A DNA stretch of 6,234 bases from Thermoplasmata archaeon (GCA_030044695.1 JASIDM010000020.1:1-6234); one strand, 5' to 3'; positions 1 through 6,234 are shown, counted from the stretch's first letter. Notes: a model not told the origin generated them from the sequence alone. Numbers and translations: made by a program.

Positions 1-560
1 TCGTCCGCCCCGAAGAACTTCGTGAACGAGCCGGTCGTCCAGACCCGCGGCCGGTCCTTGGCGGAGAGGGTCGGGACCCCGGCGAACTCGCGGAACGTCT
101 CGTCGACGAGCAGGTGGCGGCTGCCGGAGGCGAACCGGGCGACCTCGTCCTCGGGCCAGAGGTCGCCCTCGGGGTTCCGAGGGCGCGACACGACGGCGAG
201 GTCGGCCGCCGCACGGTCGCCACGTACCCGGAACCCGAGGGACCGGGCGGCCTCGAACAGCGGAGGGTACTCCGGGTACCGAACGCGGGCCACGGGACGA
301 CGCCCGTGCCGCCCGATCTCCCTCGCCAGGTAGCCCATCACCAAGGCGTTGGCCTCGGAGGCGCCGTGGGCGAGGGCGACCCGTCCGGGGTCCACGCCGA
401 GATGTTCGGCGAGCTCCTCCCGGAGCACCTCGACGGGATCGGAGCCCGGACGCCGGGCCGGCCACCTCGGGGGAGGGATCGAACCGCGCATCCCGCTCGT
501 CGCGAGATCGTAGCGGCACTCGGGGTGGGCGTCGATCCAATCGGCGAGCGGGAACCGCAC
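1..560 (-). CDS. PLP-dependent aminotransferase, HisC-like class I/II (partial, C-terminus beyond left edge)
   Basis: My translation of the minus strand gives 186 residues with no stop before the window edge. The protein is a fold-type I aminotransferase, most like the histidinol-phosphate aminotransferase/CobD group, which transfers an amino group through pyridoxal phosphate in the cytoplasm. Visible landmarks are HGASEAN at about residues 65-71 (cofactor phosphate loop), RYPEY at 94-98 (aromatic stacking on the cofactor), SRPRNPEGDLW at 125-135 (the family NPxxPxG-type motif), LLVDETFREF at 150-159 with Asp153 in the position that pairs with the pyridine nitrogen, and TGSFTKFFG at 176-184 with Lys181 as the Schiff-base lysine. 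The start is the GTG at 558-560: no in-frame ATG, GTG or TTG is seen in the bases just upstream, and it leaves a normal short N-terminus before the substrate-binding segment RYDLATSG. About half the usual 340-360 residues are present. The exact substrate cannot be told from this half. Confidence 0.9.
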   Translation of the reverse strand, partial: MRFPLADWIDAHPECRYDLATSGMRGSIPPPRWPARRPGSDPVEVLREELAEHLGVDPGRVALAHGASEANALVMGYLAREIGRHGRRPVARVRYPEYPPLFEAARSLGFRVRGDRAAADLAVVSRPRNPEGDLWPEDEVARFASGSRHLLVDETFREFAGVPTLSAKDRPRVWTTGSFTKFFGAD

Positions 561-779
561 GGTAGTCTCCCGGGGGCCGTGAGCCCCTATCCGCCTAAAG
601 CCCGACGAGGCTCGGCCAGGGGGCTCGCCCTGCTGGGCGGGGTTGGCCTGCATCGGAGCTGACCCACCTGGCCCGGCCCGCTCGCGCGAGCCCCATCTCG
701 CGGTTCGGGCTCGAGAAGCCGCGATCTGGTGGTCCGGGAGACCGTACCGGCTCGCGCGGCCGCTCTCGTCTCCAGCGGA
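561..779. other. Divergent intergenic spacer
   Basis: This roughly 220-base stretch separates the leftward aminotransferase from the rightward HNH gene. It must carry the promoters for both, yet it is almost uniformly GC-rich; the one AT-leaning patch is around 587-600. If the HNH gene starts at the alternative GTG at 729, the spacer shrinks to 168 bases. I see no convincing RNA gene, terminator with a T-run, or long inverted repeat. The short open frames across it carry no recognisable domain. Confidence 0.5.
594..600 (-). promoter_or_regulatory. Weak TATA-like element for the aminotransferase
   Basis: On the minus strand the only AT-leaning stretch before the GTG start reads CTTTAGG. It lies about 37 bases upstream of that start, which would place transcription initiation some ten bases before the gene. 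The match to an archaeal TATA box is poor and no purine-rich BRE is obvious, so this is a tentative call. Confidence 0.25.
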
Positions 780-1262
780 ATGCTCAAGCGCGCCGGACCG
801 CCGGTCACCTCCGTGGGGGCCGTCCCGAGCGTCCAGGTCGAGTCGAGCGGTCGGATCCTCTCGCTTTCCGCCGCCTGGTTCTCCGATGGGGCGCGGCGCC
901 GTACTGAGGCCCGGAAGGCCGGGCGATGCGTCGAATGCGGGACGCAGCTCCCGACGCACCGGACCCCTTACTGCTCCCGACGGTGCCGGTGGAAGTTCCA
1001 TGGCCACTACTTCTGGGACTCCGCCCGCTCGTTCGTGCTGCTGCGCGACCGCTACACGTGCCAGGCCTGCGGTCTGCGGCGACGGGCCCGGGAGCTCGAG
1101 GTCGACCACATCGTGGAGATCGCCCAGGGCGGCGCCGCGCTGGAGTACGGCAACCTCCGAACGGTCTGCCGGGCCTGCCACCGCGAGAAGACCCGCCGGT
1201 TCCTCGCCGCCCGGCTCGCCGCTCGGACCCTGTCTCGGCGAGCCCCACCCCACGGGCCCTAG
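780..1262 (+). CDS. HNH endonuclease with N-terminal Cys4 zinc knuckle
   Basis: The 160-residue product has two metal-binding parts. First is a CxxC-11-CxxxC knuckle (Cys50, Cys53, Cys65, Cys69) in the segment RCVECG...PYCSRRCRWKF. Second is a complete HNH nuclease domain at about 88-138: CxxC at Cys94/Cys97, the ELEVDHIVEI core with Asp109 and His110, Asn125 in GNLRTVC, then CRACHREK with Cys130, Cys133 and His134. His110, Asn125 and His134 are the expected catalytic triad, and the four cysteines the structural zinc site, so the nuclease looks intact. The tail is Arg-rich, consistent with nucleic acid binding. I chose the ATG at 780; an in-frame GTG at 729 would add 17 residues, and a stop at 660-662 bounds the frame. 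No clear ribosome-binding site or TATA box decides between them. Its role (repair, defence, or a stand-alone homing-type nuclease) cannot be inferred: neither neighbour is a restriction, methylase or mobile-element gene. Confidence 0.88.
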   Translation: MLKRAGPPVTSVGAVPSVQVESSGRILSLSAAWFSDGARRRTEARKAGRCVECGTQLPTHRTPYCSRRCRWKFHGHYFWDSARSFVLLRDRYTCQACGLRRRARELEVDHIVEIAQGGAALEYGNLRTVCRACHREKTRRFLAARLAARTLSRRAPPHGP

Positions 1263-1288
1263 GCCGGCCGGGGCCCCTCGCCCACGTC

Positions 1289-1300
1289 AAGGAGTATATA
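1289..1300 (+). promoter_or_regulatory. BRE/TATA promoter of the thermopsin-like gene (leaderless)
   Basis: The sequence AAGGAGTATATA is the standout AT-rich motif in an otherwise GC-rich spacer: a purine-rich BRE-like stretch (1289-1293) followed directly by TATATA (1295-1300). Archaeal transcription usually begins about 22-27 bases downstream of the TATA centre, here around 1320-1325. The ATG is at 1327, so the mRNA should have almost no 5' leader. This also shows that the coding region begins at 1327 and not further upstream in the same open frame. Confidence 0.8.
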
Positions 1301-1326
1301 GCCCGGGTCCGGTGAGGCTCGTTCCC

Positions 1327-4300
1327 ATGTCGCGGATCGCCGCTCGGATGGTCGTCGTCGCGCTCGCCGTCCTGATGGCGACGCCGGGGCTCACGATCCT
1401 CGCCACGTCGGCGGGAGCGTCGGCGATGGTGCCGGGGTCGGTCGGCCACGCGGGCGGCGGGTCGGACGGCGCGTCCCATCGTTCGCTCACCACGTCCCGT
1501 TCGAACCTGGCGACCAGCCTCGCTCGGTCTGACGGGACGAGCCCGCGCGCCCCGGCCGTCCGTACCGCGGGGTCGGTCGGAGCGAGCGGCCCGACGATCT
1601 TCGGCCCGAGCTCGCTACGCCCCTCGGAAGCGCCGGCGGCGAGCGGGGGGAGCGGATACCAGCCCGGGACCCCCTCCCCGATGGGGATCTCGGACCTCGG
1701 GATCGGACCGGGGGCCAACTACACGTACTGGACGAACAGCTTCGAGGGGATCCTCAACCTCACCTCGTTCGCCGCGTTCACCCCGACGAACAGCTCGGAC
1801 CCGACCGACCTGGACCCGAACTGGGCGGTGCTCGAGCTGGACGCCGTGGCCGTGAACGTCACCATGCCGCCCGCTTCGCCGGCGGCGTCGGACGGGACGT
1901 TCTGGGTGCAGAACGTCCTCCGGTTCAACGGGACGGCCGTCGAGCTCGAGGACAACATCGTGAACTTCACGTCGAGCGACGCCCCGCTCGCCCCGTCCGC
2001 CCTGCACGGCGTTCACGGCGGCATCGGCGTCGCCGACGGGGTCGCCGCCTATGTCGGCACCGGTCCCGCGTTCACCGTGGCGGCCCCGTCCCCGTCCTCC
2101 CCGCTCTCCATCGAGCTGTTCGACAACATCACCACGGTGGCGCGGCACACCGTCGTGACGTTCGGCTACCGGATCGGGAGCCACGCGGGGAACTACGATG
2201 TGGTGACGTTCAACGGCACGTCGCTCGCGAGCGTGCCGGCCCAGTTCGAGGTCAACGGTTCGGCGTTCAATCCGGCCGGTTCGTTCTACGACGCCGAGTT
2301 CGTGCTCGGTGGCAACGGCGACGGGGCGAACGCGAACTTCGTCGGGCTCAACGGGACGGCGAGGCTCCTCCGGAACAACACCACGTACCAGCCCGTCCCG
2401 TCGGCGTTCGACTTCGGGGTCGATTCCGGCGAGACGGCGCTCGGGGTCGCCGTCGCCTACGCCGGGACGACGGCCTACCTCACGGCCGGCCCGTCGTTCA
2501 CCTACGGGCTCTGGAACACCAACGGCTCGGTCGCCGAATCGATCGCCCCGTCGGCGGCCCCGGGCTGGATCGACGTGCGGATCCAAGTGGTGCCCAGCTA
2601 CGCCGTCCTGTTCGCGATCAACTCCTCCGGTCTCGCCGAGTCGCTCGTCGCGGCGAACTACTCGTACGCGCCGACCAACGAGTCGGGGGAACTCTCGACA
2701 TTCCTCCCGCCGACGAGCTTCACCTACACGTTCCGGGGCTGGGCCGACGGGTACGGGAGCAGCTGGATCAACATCTCCGGCGCCGCGAACACGACGGGGC
2801 GCCAGACCCTCAGCCTGCCGTCCTCGCCCGCGACCCTCGACGCGCCGGTGTACCTCCTGGGCGAGTCGGAGGCGCTCCAGTTCGCGGCCCACGGGGTCGA
2901 TCACGGGGGCTACTCCCCCGCGCTGAAGACGATCTGGCTCAACGCCTCGAGCGACGCGCTGGCCGCGCCGTTCCTGCGGATGAACGCCATGGACTACCCG
3001 ACGTTCCCGCTCGTCGCGACCTGGGAGGTGAACCTCTCGATCGACCTCAACGGCTTCGTCCAGGCGCCGACGACGTTCAACTACTCCGTCGACGGCCGCA
3101 CGGTGGCGGAGTTCCAGGGGTGGACCCAGGGCTACTTCTTCATCGACGACGGCGGCAACGACTCGGTCCAGAACACGACCGTCGAGGGGGTGGCGGCGAC
3201 CGCGACCCCGCAGCCCGCGATCTCGCCGCCGTCGACCGTGGAGTACTACGGCTCGGACCATGCCACGGTCGCCAACCTCACGGCCGCGGACGACGCGGTG
3301 GGGGTCGAGCTCCTGGGCGCCGACGACGCCACGGTCCGCGACCTCACGGTCGTCACCGGGGCGATCGGGGTCTGGGCCGACGGGGCCGAGCACCTCAGCG
3401 TCGTTGACGCGAACGCCACCGGCACCAACCCGGTCTTCGGCTACCCGTCGATCGCCGGCGACCTCGACGACGCCACGACGGTCTCGTTCGCCGACCTGGC
3501 GGTCGCCTCGGGGGGCCTCGGTCTCGAGAGCGACGGCGGCAGCGGCCTCACGGTGTCCCAGGCGACGGTCGCCTCCGGTGCCCAGGGGCTCGCGCTGAAC
3601 GACACCGGAAGCTCGTCCGTGTCGACGCTCTCCGTCGTCGGAGGCATCGCGGACGGGGGGAGTTGGACGAACTCGAGCGGCCTCACGCTCAGCCGTACCT
3701 CCGTGAACGGCACCGGGCTGTTCCTGGGCGACGACACCTCGGTCACGGTCAGCGACAGCGTCGCCACGGGGAGCGCCCTGACGTTCCTCTCGAGCCAGGG
3801 CGGCAGCGGCGTCACGATCGACGACCTCACCGTCCACGGCAACGCGATCGCCCTAGGCATGAACGCGACGGGGGCCTCCAGCCTCTCCGACCTGGTGGTC
3901 GACGGTGGACTCGCCTCCGCCGGGACATGGTCGAACTCCACCGGCCTCACGATCTCGTCGGTGACGGTCAACGGCAGCGGGCTCGTGCTGACGGACGACG
4001 TCACGGTCTCCGTCGACGGCGGTCACGCCGTCGGCTTCGACTCCACGGTCGTCCAGAGCTTCGCGGGGTCCCGGGACGGGACGTTCTCGGGGTTGTCGGC
4101 GAACGACCTCGCGACGGCCGCGAACCTGTTGTTCTGCAGCACGGTGAACGCCTCGCAGATCACCGCCACCAACGGCAGCGTCGGGGTCTACCTGGCCAAC
4201 GCCACGGGGGTGGTGGGGGGTACGGGGTTCTCGAGCTCGGCGCTGTCGATCGGCCTCGTGCTCGAGAACGTCAGCGCGGGGACCCCGACGTTCACCGGGT

Positions 4301-5385
4301 TCACCGTCGCGGACGAGTCGCTCGGCGCCTACGTCGCGAACTCGTCGAACGTGCACCTCGGCCTGGTCAACGCGACGAACGCGAGCCTCGGGGCCGCGGC
4401 GTACTTCGCCAACGCGACGTCCCTCCAGGACTTCCCGATCTCGGGGGTGGAGCTCCTCAACGACACGGCGATCACCGTCACCAACGTGTCGGCGACGGCG
4501 TACCCGTTCGCCGTCTGGTCGCTGTACTCCCTGCGGGTCACCGTCTCGGAGGTCACGGACTGGTACGGCGGCTCCGCCGTCGTGCTCAACGCGACGAACA
4601 ACTCCCACGTCAGCGACGTCTTCGCCTTCGGCGACCTGCTCGGGATCTCCGTCCAGAACACCTCGGGGACGACCGTGGAGACGAGCACGATCGAGAGCTC
4701 CGCGGGGGTCGGCCTGGAGCTCGCCAACGGGACCGGGGACACGATCGTCGACAACAACTTCATCGGGAACAACGACTCGAGCACGCTGGGCGCCTACAAC
4801 GCCTCGGACCTGCAGGTGTGGGTCAACAACTCCCTCCGCCCCGCGATCCACGACAACTTCTGGGCGGACCGGACCAGCGGCGCCTACGTGATCAACGCGA
4901 CGGCCGGCGTCCAGGATAGCTCGCCGCTCACGGCGCTCTACGCGACGAACCTCGAGCTGGACGAGTACGGCCTCGCCCCGGGGACGAACTGGTCGGTGGT
5001 CCTCGCCGGGCGCGACTACACGATGAACGACACGATGCTCGTCGTCCCCGGCTGGGCGCTGCCCGCGTCGGCGAACCTGCCGTACACTGTCCCGCGCGTG
5101 GTCGGCTATCCCGTGCCGAAGCCGGACGCCGGGACGATCGGCTGGTCCGACAAGAAGTTCTCCGAGACGATCTACTTCGCCACGCCGCCGTCGACCCCCT
5201 CGAGCCGCCCGGCGTTCCCCTGGCTGTACGTCGGGATCGGCATCGGGGCGGCGGTCGTCGCCGCCGGGGTCGGCCTGTTCCTGCTCCGGCGCCACCGCCA
5301 CGCCCAGGCCCCCCCGCCGCCGCGGCAGGGCGGGACGTCCCGCGGCAGCGGCGGGCGGTCCGGCCCGCCCCGCGATCAGAGCTGA
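1327..5385 (+). CDS. Secreted, membrane-anchored thermopsin-like (peptidase A5) protein with parallel beta-helix repeats
   Basis: This 1352-residue surface protein has several parts. (1) A signal peptide at 1-33: Arg3/Arg7, hydrophobic VVVALAVLMA, and ASA before a likely cleavage. (2) A Ser/Ala/Gly/Arg-rich segment at 34-115, probably a propeptide or linker. (3) A thermopsin-like region at about 118-395, opening with PMGISDLGIG and NYTYWTNSFEG and containing the family-type FGVDSGETALGV stretch; related Gly/Trp-rich beta sequence continues to about 630. (4) A right-handed parallel beta-helix at about 635-1195 with 22-residue rungs, ending in NosD-like TIVDNNFIGNN. (5) A beta-sandwich module at about 1208-1288 (LDEYGLAPGTNWSVVL). 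(6) One transmembrane helix near 1299-1321, then RRHRH and a Pro/Gly/Arg tail, so the bulk is extracellular. Thermopsins are pepstatin-sensitive acid proteases of about 340 residues; this is four times longer. There are about 50 NxS/T sequons, one cysteine (937) and about four lysines. Protease activity is inferred from family only, since the A5 catalytic residues are not firmly established. Confidence 0.88.
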   Translation: MSRIAARMVVVALAVLMATPGLTILATSAGASAMVPGSVGHAGGGSDGASHRSLTTSRSNLATSLARSDGTSPRAPAVRTAGSVGASGPTIFGPSSLRPSEAPAASGGSGYQPGTPSPMGISDLGIGPGANYTYWTNSFEGILNLTSFAAFTPTNSSDPTDLDPNWAVLELDAVAVNVTMPPASPAASDGTFWVQNVLRFNGTAVELEDNIVNFTSSDAPLAPSALHGVHGGIGVADGVAAYVGTGPAFTVAAPSPSSPLSIELFDNITTVARHTVVTFGYRIGSHAGNYDVVTFNGTSLASVPAQFEVNGSAFNPAGSFYDAEFVLGGNGDGANANFVGLNGTARLLRNNTTYQPVPSAFDFGVDSGETALGVAVAYAGTTAYLTAGPSFTYGLWNTNGSVAESIAPSAAPGWIDVRIQVVPSYAVLFAINSSGLAESLVAANYSYAPTNESGELSTFLPPTSFTYTFRGWADGYGSSWINISGAANTTGRQTLSLPSSPATLDAPVYLLGESEALQFAAHGVDHGGYSPALKTIWLNASSDALAAPFLRMNAMDYPTFPLVATWEVNLSIDLNGFVQAPTTFNYSVDGRTVAEFQGWTQGYFFIDDGGNDSVQNTTVEGVAATATPQPAISPPSTVEYYGSDHATVANLTAADDAVGVELLGADDATVRDLTVVTGAIGVWADGAEHLSVVDANATGTNPVFGYPSIAGDLDDATTVSFADLAVASGGLGLESDGGSGLTVSQATVASGAQGLALNDTGSSSVSTLSVVGGIADGGSWTNSSGLTLSRTSVNGTGLFLGDDTSVTVSDSVATGSALTFLSSQGGSGVTIDDLTVHGNAIALGMNATGASSLSDLVVDGGLASAGTWSNSTGLTISSVTVNGSGLVLTDDVTVSVDGGHAVGFDSTVVQSFAGSRDGTFSGLSANDLATAANLLFCSTVNASQITATNGSVGVYLANATGVVGGTGFSSSALSIGLVLENVSAGTPTFTGFTVADESLGAYVANSSNVHLGLVNATNASLGAAAYFANATSLQDFPISGVELLNDTAITVTNVSATAYPFAVWSLYSLRVTVSEVTDWYGGSAVVLNATNNSHVSDVFAFGDLLGISVQNTSGTTVETSTIESSAGVGLELANGTGDTIVDNNFIGNNDSSTLGAYNASDLQVWVNNSLRPAIHDNFWADRTSGAYVINATAGVQDSSPLTALYATNLELDEYGLAPGTNWSVVLAGRDYTMNDTMLVVPGWALPASANLPYTVPRVVGYPVPKPDAGTIGWSDKKFSETIYFATPPSTPSSRPAFPWLYVGIGIGAAVVAAGVGLFLLRRHRHAQAPPPPRQGGTSRGSGGRSGPPRDQS
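3250..3447 (+). repeat. Three consecutive 66-base beta-helix rungs
   Basis: Three back-to-back 22-codon units begin at 3250, 3316 and 3382 (residues 642, 664 and 686). Their openings are GSDHATVANL, GADDATVRDL and GAEHLSVVDA. The spacing is exact, and hydrophobic residues recur in the same places (for example VGVELL and IGVWAD at the ends of the first two). This is the coil-by-coil pattern of a right-handed parallel beta-helix of the pectate-lyase/NosD type, and it marks where that domain begins. Confidence 0.7.
3532..4059 (+). repeat. Tandem duplication of an 88-residue (264-base) four-rung beta-helix block
   Basis: Two adjacent in-frame copies run from 3532 to 3795 and from 3796 to 4059. 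They align without gaps over most of their length: GGSGLTVSQATV pairs with GGSGVTIDDLTV, TNSSGLTLSRTSVNGTGL with SNSTGLTISSVTVNGSGL. Each block splits into four rungs of about 22 residues, so the duplication adds a whole number of coils and would lengthen the helix without breaking register. The DNA copies have diverged and most differences are conservative, suggesting an old duplication kept under selection for the fold. Confidence 0.75.
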
Positions 5386-5702
5386 GGGCCGAGCCTCTCG
5401 ATCCGGCCCGCCCGGCCGAGGGAGAGCTGGGGGCGTCCCCGGCGGTCGCTGACCCAGCCGTCGACGACGCGGACCCGGTCCCCCGAGGTGACGAGGTCGA
5501 CCTCCGACCCCCAGAGGACCAGGGCGATCTCCCCGGTCGGGTCCCGGAGCAGGCCGTGGCGGACCTTGCGCCGGATCCCCTCCTTCGTCTCGACCTCCTC
5601 GACGGCGCCGAGCTCGACGACGACCGCCTCGAACGTCGCGACGCGCGAGGGCCGAAGGTCGGAGATGTACGTCCCGGGGGGTCGCCCCGCGCTTGCCGTC
5701 AT
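5376..5702 (-). CDS. Single OB-fold ssDNA-binding protein, archaeal RPA/SSB type
   Basis: The 108-residue product has the layout of the archaeal single-OB-fold SSB (Sulfolobus SSB-like): ISDLRPSRVATFEAVVVEL for the first strands, then VRHGLLRDPTGEIALVLWG (GDxTG-IxLxLWG-type signature), SGDRVRVVDGWVSDRRGRPQLSLG and IERL. It would bind single-stranded DNA or RNA during replication or repair. From memory of Sulfolobus SSB, Trp64 and Trp83 match its stacking residues Trp56 and Trp75, while the third aromatic (Phe79) is replaced by Arg87. The Gly-rich and acidic C-terminal tail of the Sulfolobus protein is absent: the chain stops just after the OB fold. The ATG at 5700-5702 is the only sensible start; the longer open frame upstream is low-complexity Arg/Gly/Ala sequence overlapping the neighbouring gene. 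The gene converges on the thermopsin-like gene and their ends overlap by 10 bases. A more general OB-fold nucleic-acid-binding role, outside bulk ssDNA coating, is also possible given the missing tail. Confidence 0.85.
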   Translation of the reverse strand: MTASAGRPPGTYISDLRPSRVATFEAVVVELGAVEEVETKEGIRRKVRHGLLRDPTGEIALVLWGSEVDLVTSGDRVRVVDGWVSDRRGRPQLSLGRAGRIERLGPQL

Positions 5703-5751
5703 CGTCGTCCGCGGGCCCGGCGACCCCCCTGGGGCCGCAGACGCGCGACCA

Positions 5752-5758
5752 CGATAAC
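5752..5758 (-). promoter_or_regulatory. Possible TATA-like element for the OB-fold gene
   Basis: The minus strand reads GTTATCG here, the only AT-leaning patch in the 104-base spacer between the FAD oxidoreductase and the OB-fold gene. Initiation about 25 bases downstream would give a leader near 28 bases. The match to the archaeal consensus is weak, and the OB-fold gene could instead be read through from the upstream oxidoreductase gene on the same strand. Confidence 0.25.
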
Positions 5759-5806
5759 GCCGCGTCCCGGGATCTCGGGCGACCCAGGGACCACCGGGGC
5801 GTCCGA

Positions 5807-6234
5807 CTAGCGGCCCGGTCCGATCTCGTTCCTCGGCGCCGGCTCGAGCCGGCCGTCGTGCAGCCGCCCGCAAAAGCGGGCCAGGAACGGCTGGTTCACC
5901 TCCGTCCCGAGCGCGAGGTCGGCGGCGTGTCGCCCCAGCGCAGGGGCGAAGCTCCACCCGAGCCGGAACCCTCCGGTCGCGACGACGACCCGTCCCGCCC
6001 GCCCGACGGTCGGCAGGCCGTCCGGCGTGCACGGTCGCGACCCCTGCTGGGCGGAGACGACGGCCTCGACGGGGACGACCTCCTGCAGCGATCGGTACAC
6101 TCGGCGAGAGCGCGCGGGATCGTCGGAGAGATCGAAGTCCCAGCCCCCCGTGATCTTCAGTTCGCCGTCGAGCGGGACGATCGCCAGGCCCCGATCCACG
6201 TGGATCGTGGCGACCGGCGGTCGCGCGGGACTCC
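5807..6234 (-). CDS. FAD-dependent oxidoreductase, DAO/DadA family, C-terminal part (N-terminus beyond right edge)
   Basis: The frame is open from the right edge to a TAG at 5807-5809 and gives about 141 residues, the C-terminal third of a D-amino-acid-oxidase-family (glycine/D-amino acid oxidase, DadA-like) flavoenzyme. Evidence is the substrate-domain strand GLAIVPLDGELKITGGWDFD followed by the family C-terminal signature GSRPCTPDGLPTVGRAG, VVVATGGFRLGWSFAPALG and HAADLALG, which closes the FAD site. The Arg of the GxRPxTPDG motif, which often contacts the substrate carboxylate or flavin in this family, is present. The usual GHG after the VVVAT strand reads GGF. The in-frame GTG at 6197-6199 is not the start: coding-like sequence (PPVATIHV) continues upstream of it to the window edge, and the FAD-binding Rossmann domain must lie outside. 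Such enzymes oxidise D-amino acids, glycine, sarcosine or proline-type substrates; which one is unknown. It sits upstream of the OB-fold gene on the same strand. Confidence 0.88.
   Translation of the reverse strand, partial: SPARPPVATIHVDRGLAIVPLDGELKITGGWDFDLSDDPARSRRVYRSLQEVVPVEAVVSAQQGSRPCTPDGLPTVGRAGRVVVATGGFRLGWSFAPALGRHAADLALGTEVNQPFLARFCGRLHDGRLEPAPRNEIGPGR

Noticed and set aside
114..662. Plus-strand open frame of 182 codons at the left end
   Set aside because: The minus strand here encodes an aminotransferase with its PLP lysine and other hallmark motifs; the plus-strand translation has none.
643..1326. Upstream extension of the thermopsin-like reading frame by 228 codons
   Set aside because: It overlaps the HNH gene in another frame, its translation is Arg/Pro/Ser-rich noise, and the TATA box plus signal peptide fix the start at 1327.
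1615..3837. 740-codon open frame antisense to the thermopsin-like gene
   Set aside because: The translation is Arg/Val/Glu/Asp/Gly-rich with no domain, as expected when high-GC coding sequence is read on the opposite strand. The sense strand has clear domains and a signal peptide.
3250..4059. Repeats as a possible CRISPR or DNA satellite
   Set aside because: The units are directly adjacent, in frame, and conserved at the protein level more than in DNA. They are beta-helix coils.
3853..5301. 482-codon antisense open frame over the 3' half of the thermopsin-like gene
   Set aside because: Same composition artefact; no recognisable motif, and the sense frame carries the repeats and the transmembrane helix.
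5703..6032. N-terminal extension of the OB-fold gene
   Set aside because: The extra 110 residues are Arg/Ala/Gly-rich and overlap the FAD oxidoreductase gene in another frame; OB-fold similarity begins just after the ATG at 5702.

Overview
This is a GC-rich (roughly 70%), gene-dense stretch that reads as archaeal. The large central gene has a clear TATA box about 30 bases before its ATG and almost no leader. Its product combines a thermopsin (peptidase family A5) region with dense N-glycosylation sequons. A short single-OB-fold SSB of archaeal type lies beside it. Thermopsins are essentially restricted to Thermoplasmatota and thermoacidophilic Thermoproteota; the high GC suggests a GC-rich, possibly terrestrial, Thermoplasmatota lineage. 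That placement is inference.

Layout: (1) 1-560, minus strand, the N-terminal half of a PLP-dependent fold-type I (HisC-like) aminotransferase that runs off the left edge. (2) 561-779, a short divergent spacer with only weak promoter-like sequence. (3) 780-1262, plus strand, a small HNH nuclease with an additional N-terminal Cys4 zinc knuckle. (4) 1263-1326, a spacer holding a good TATA box. (5) 1327-5385, plus strand, a 1352-residue secreted protein: signal peptide, probable propeptide, thermopsin-like region, long parallel beta-helix with 22-residue rungs, a beta-sandwich module, one transmembrane anchor and a basic tail. (6) 5376-5702, minus strand, a 108-residue OB-fold SSB whose stop overlaps the thermopsin gene end by 10 bases. 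(7) 5807-6234, minus strand, the C-terminal part of a DAO-family FAD oxidoreductase entering from the right edge.

No operon linking the large surface protein with its neighbours is evident: it has its own promoter, and the next gene converges on it. The HNH gene and the surface protein gene share a strand but look functionally unrelated. The aminotransferase and FAD oxidoreductase are housekeeping or amino-acid metabolic types. The most interesting object is the thermopsin/beta-helix surface protein. I see no CRISPR array, transposon, rRNA or tRNA.
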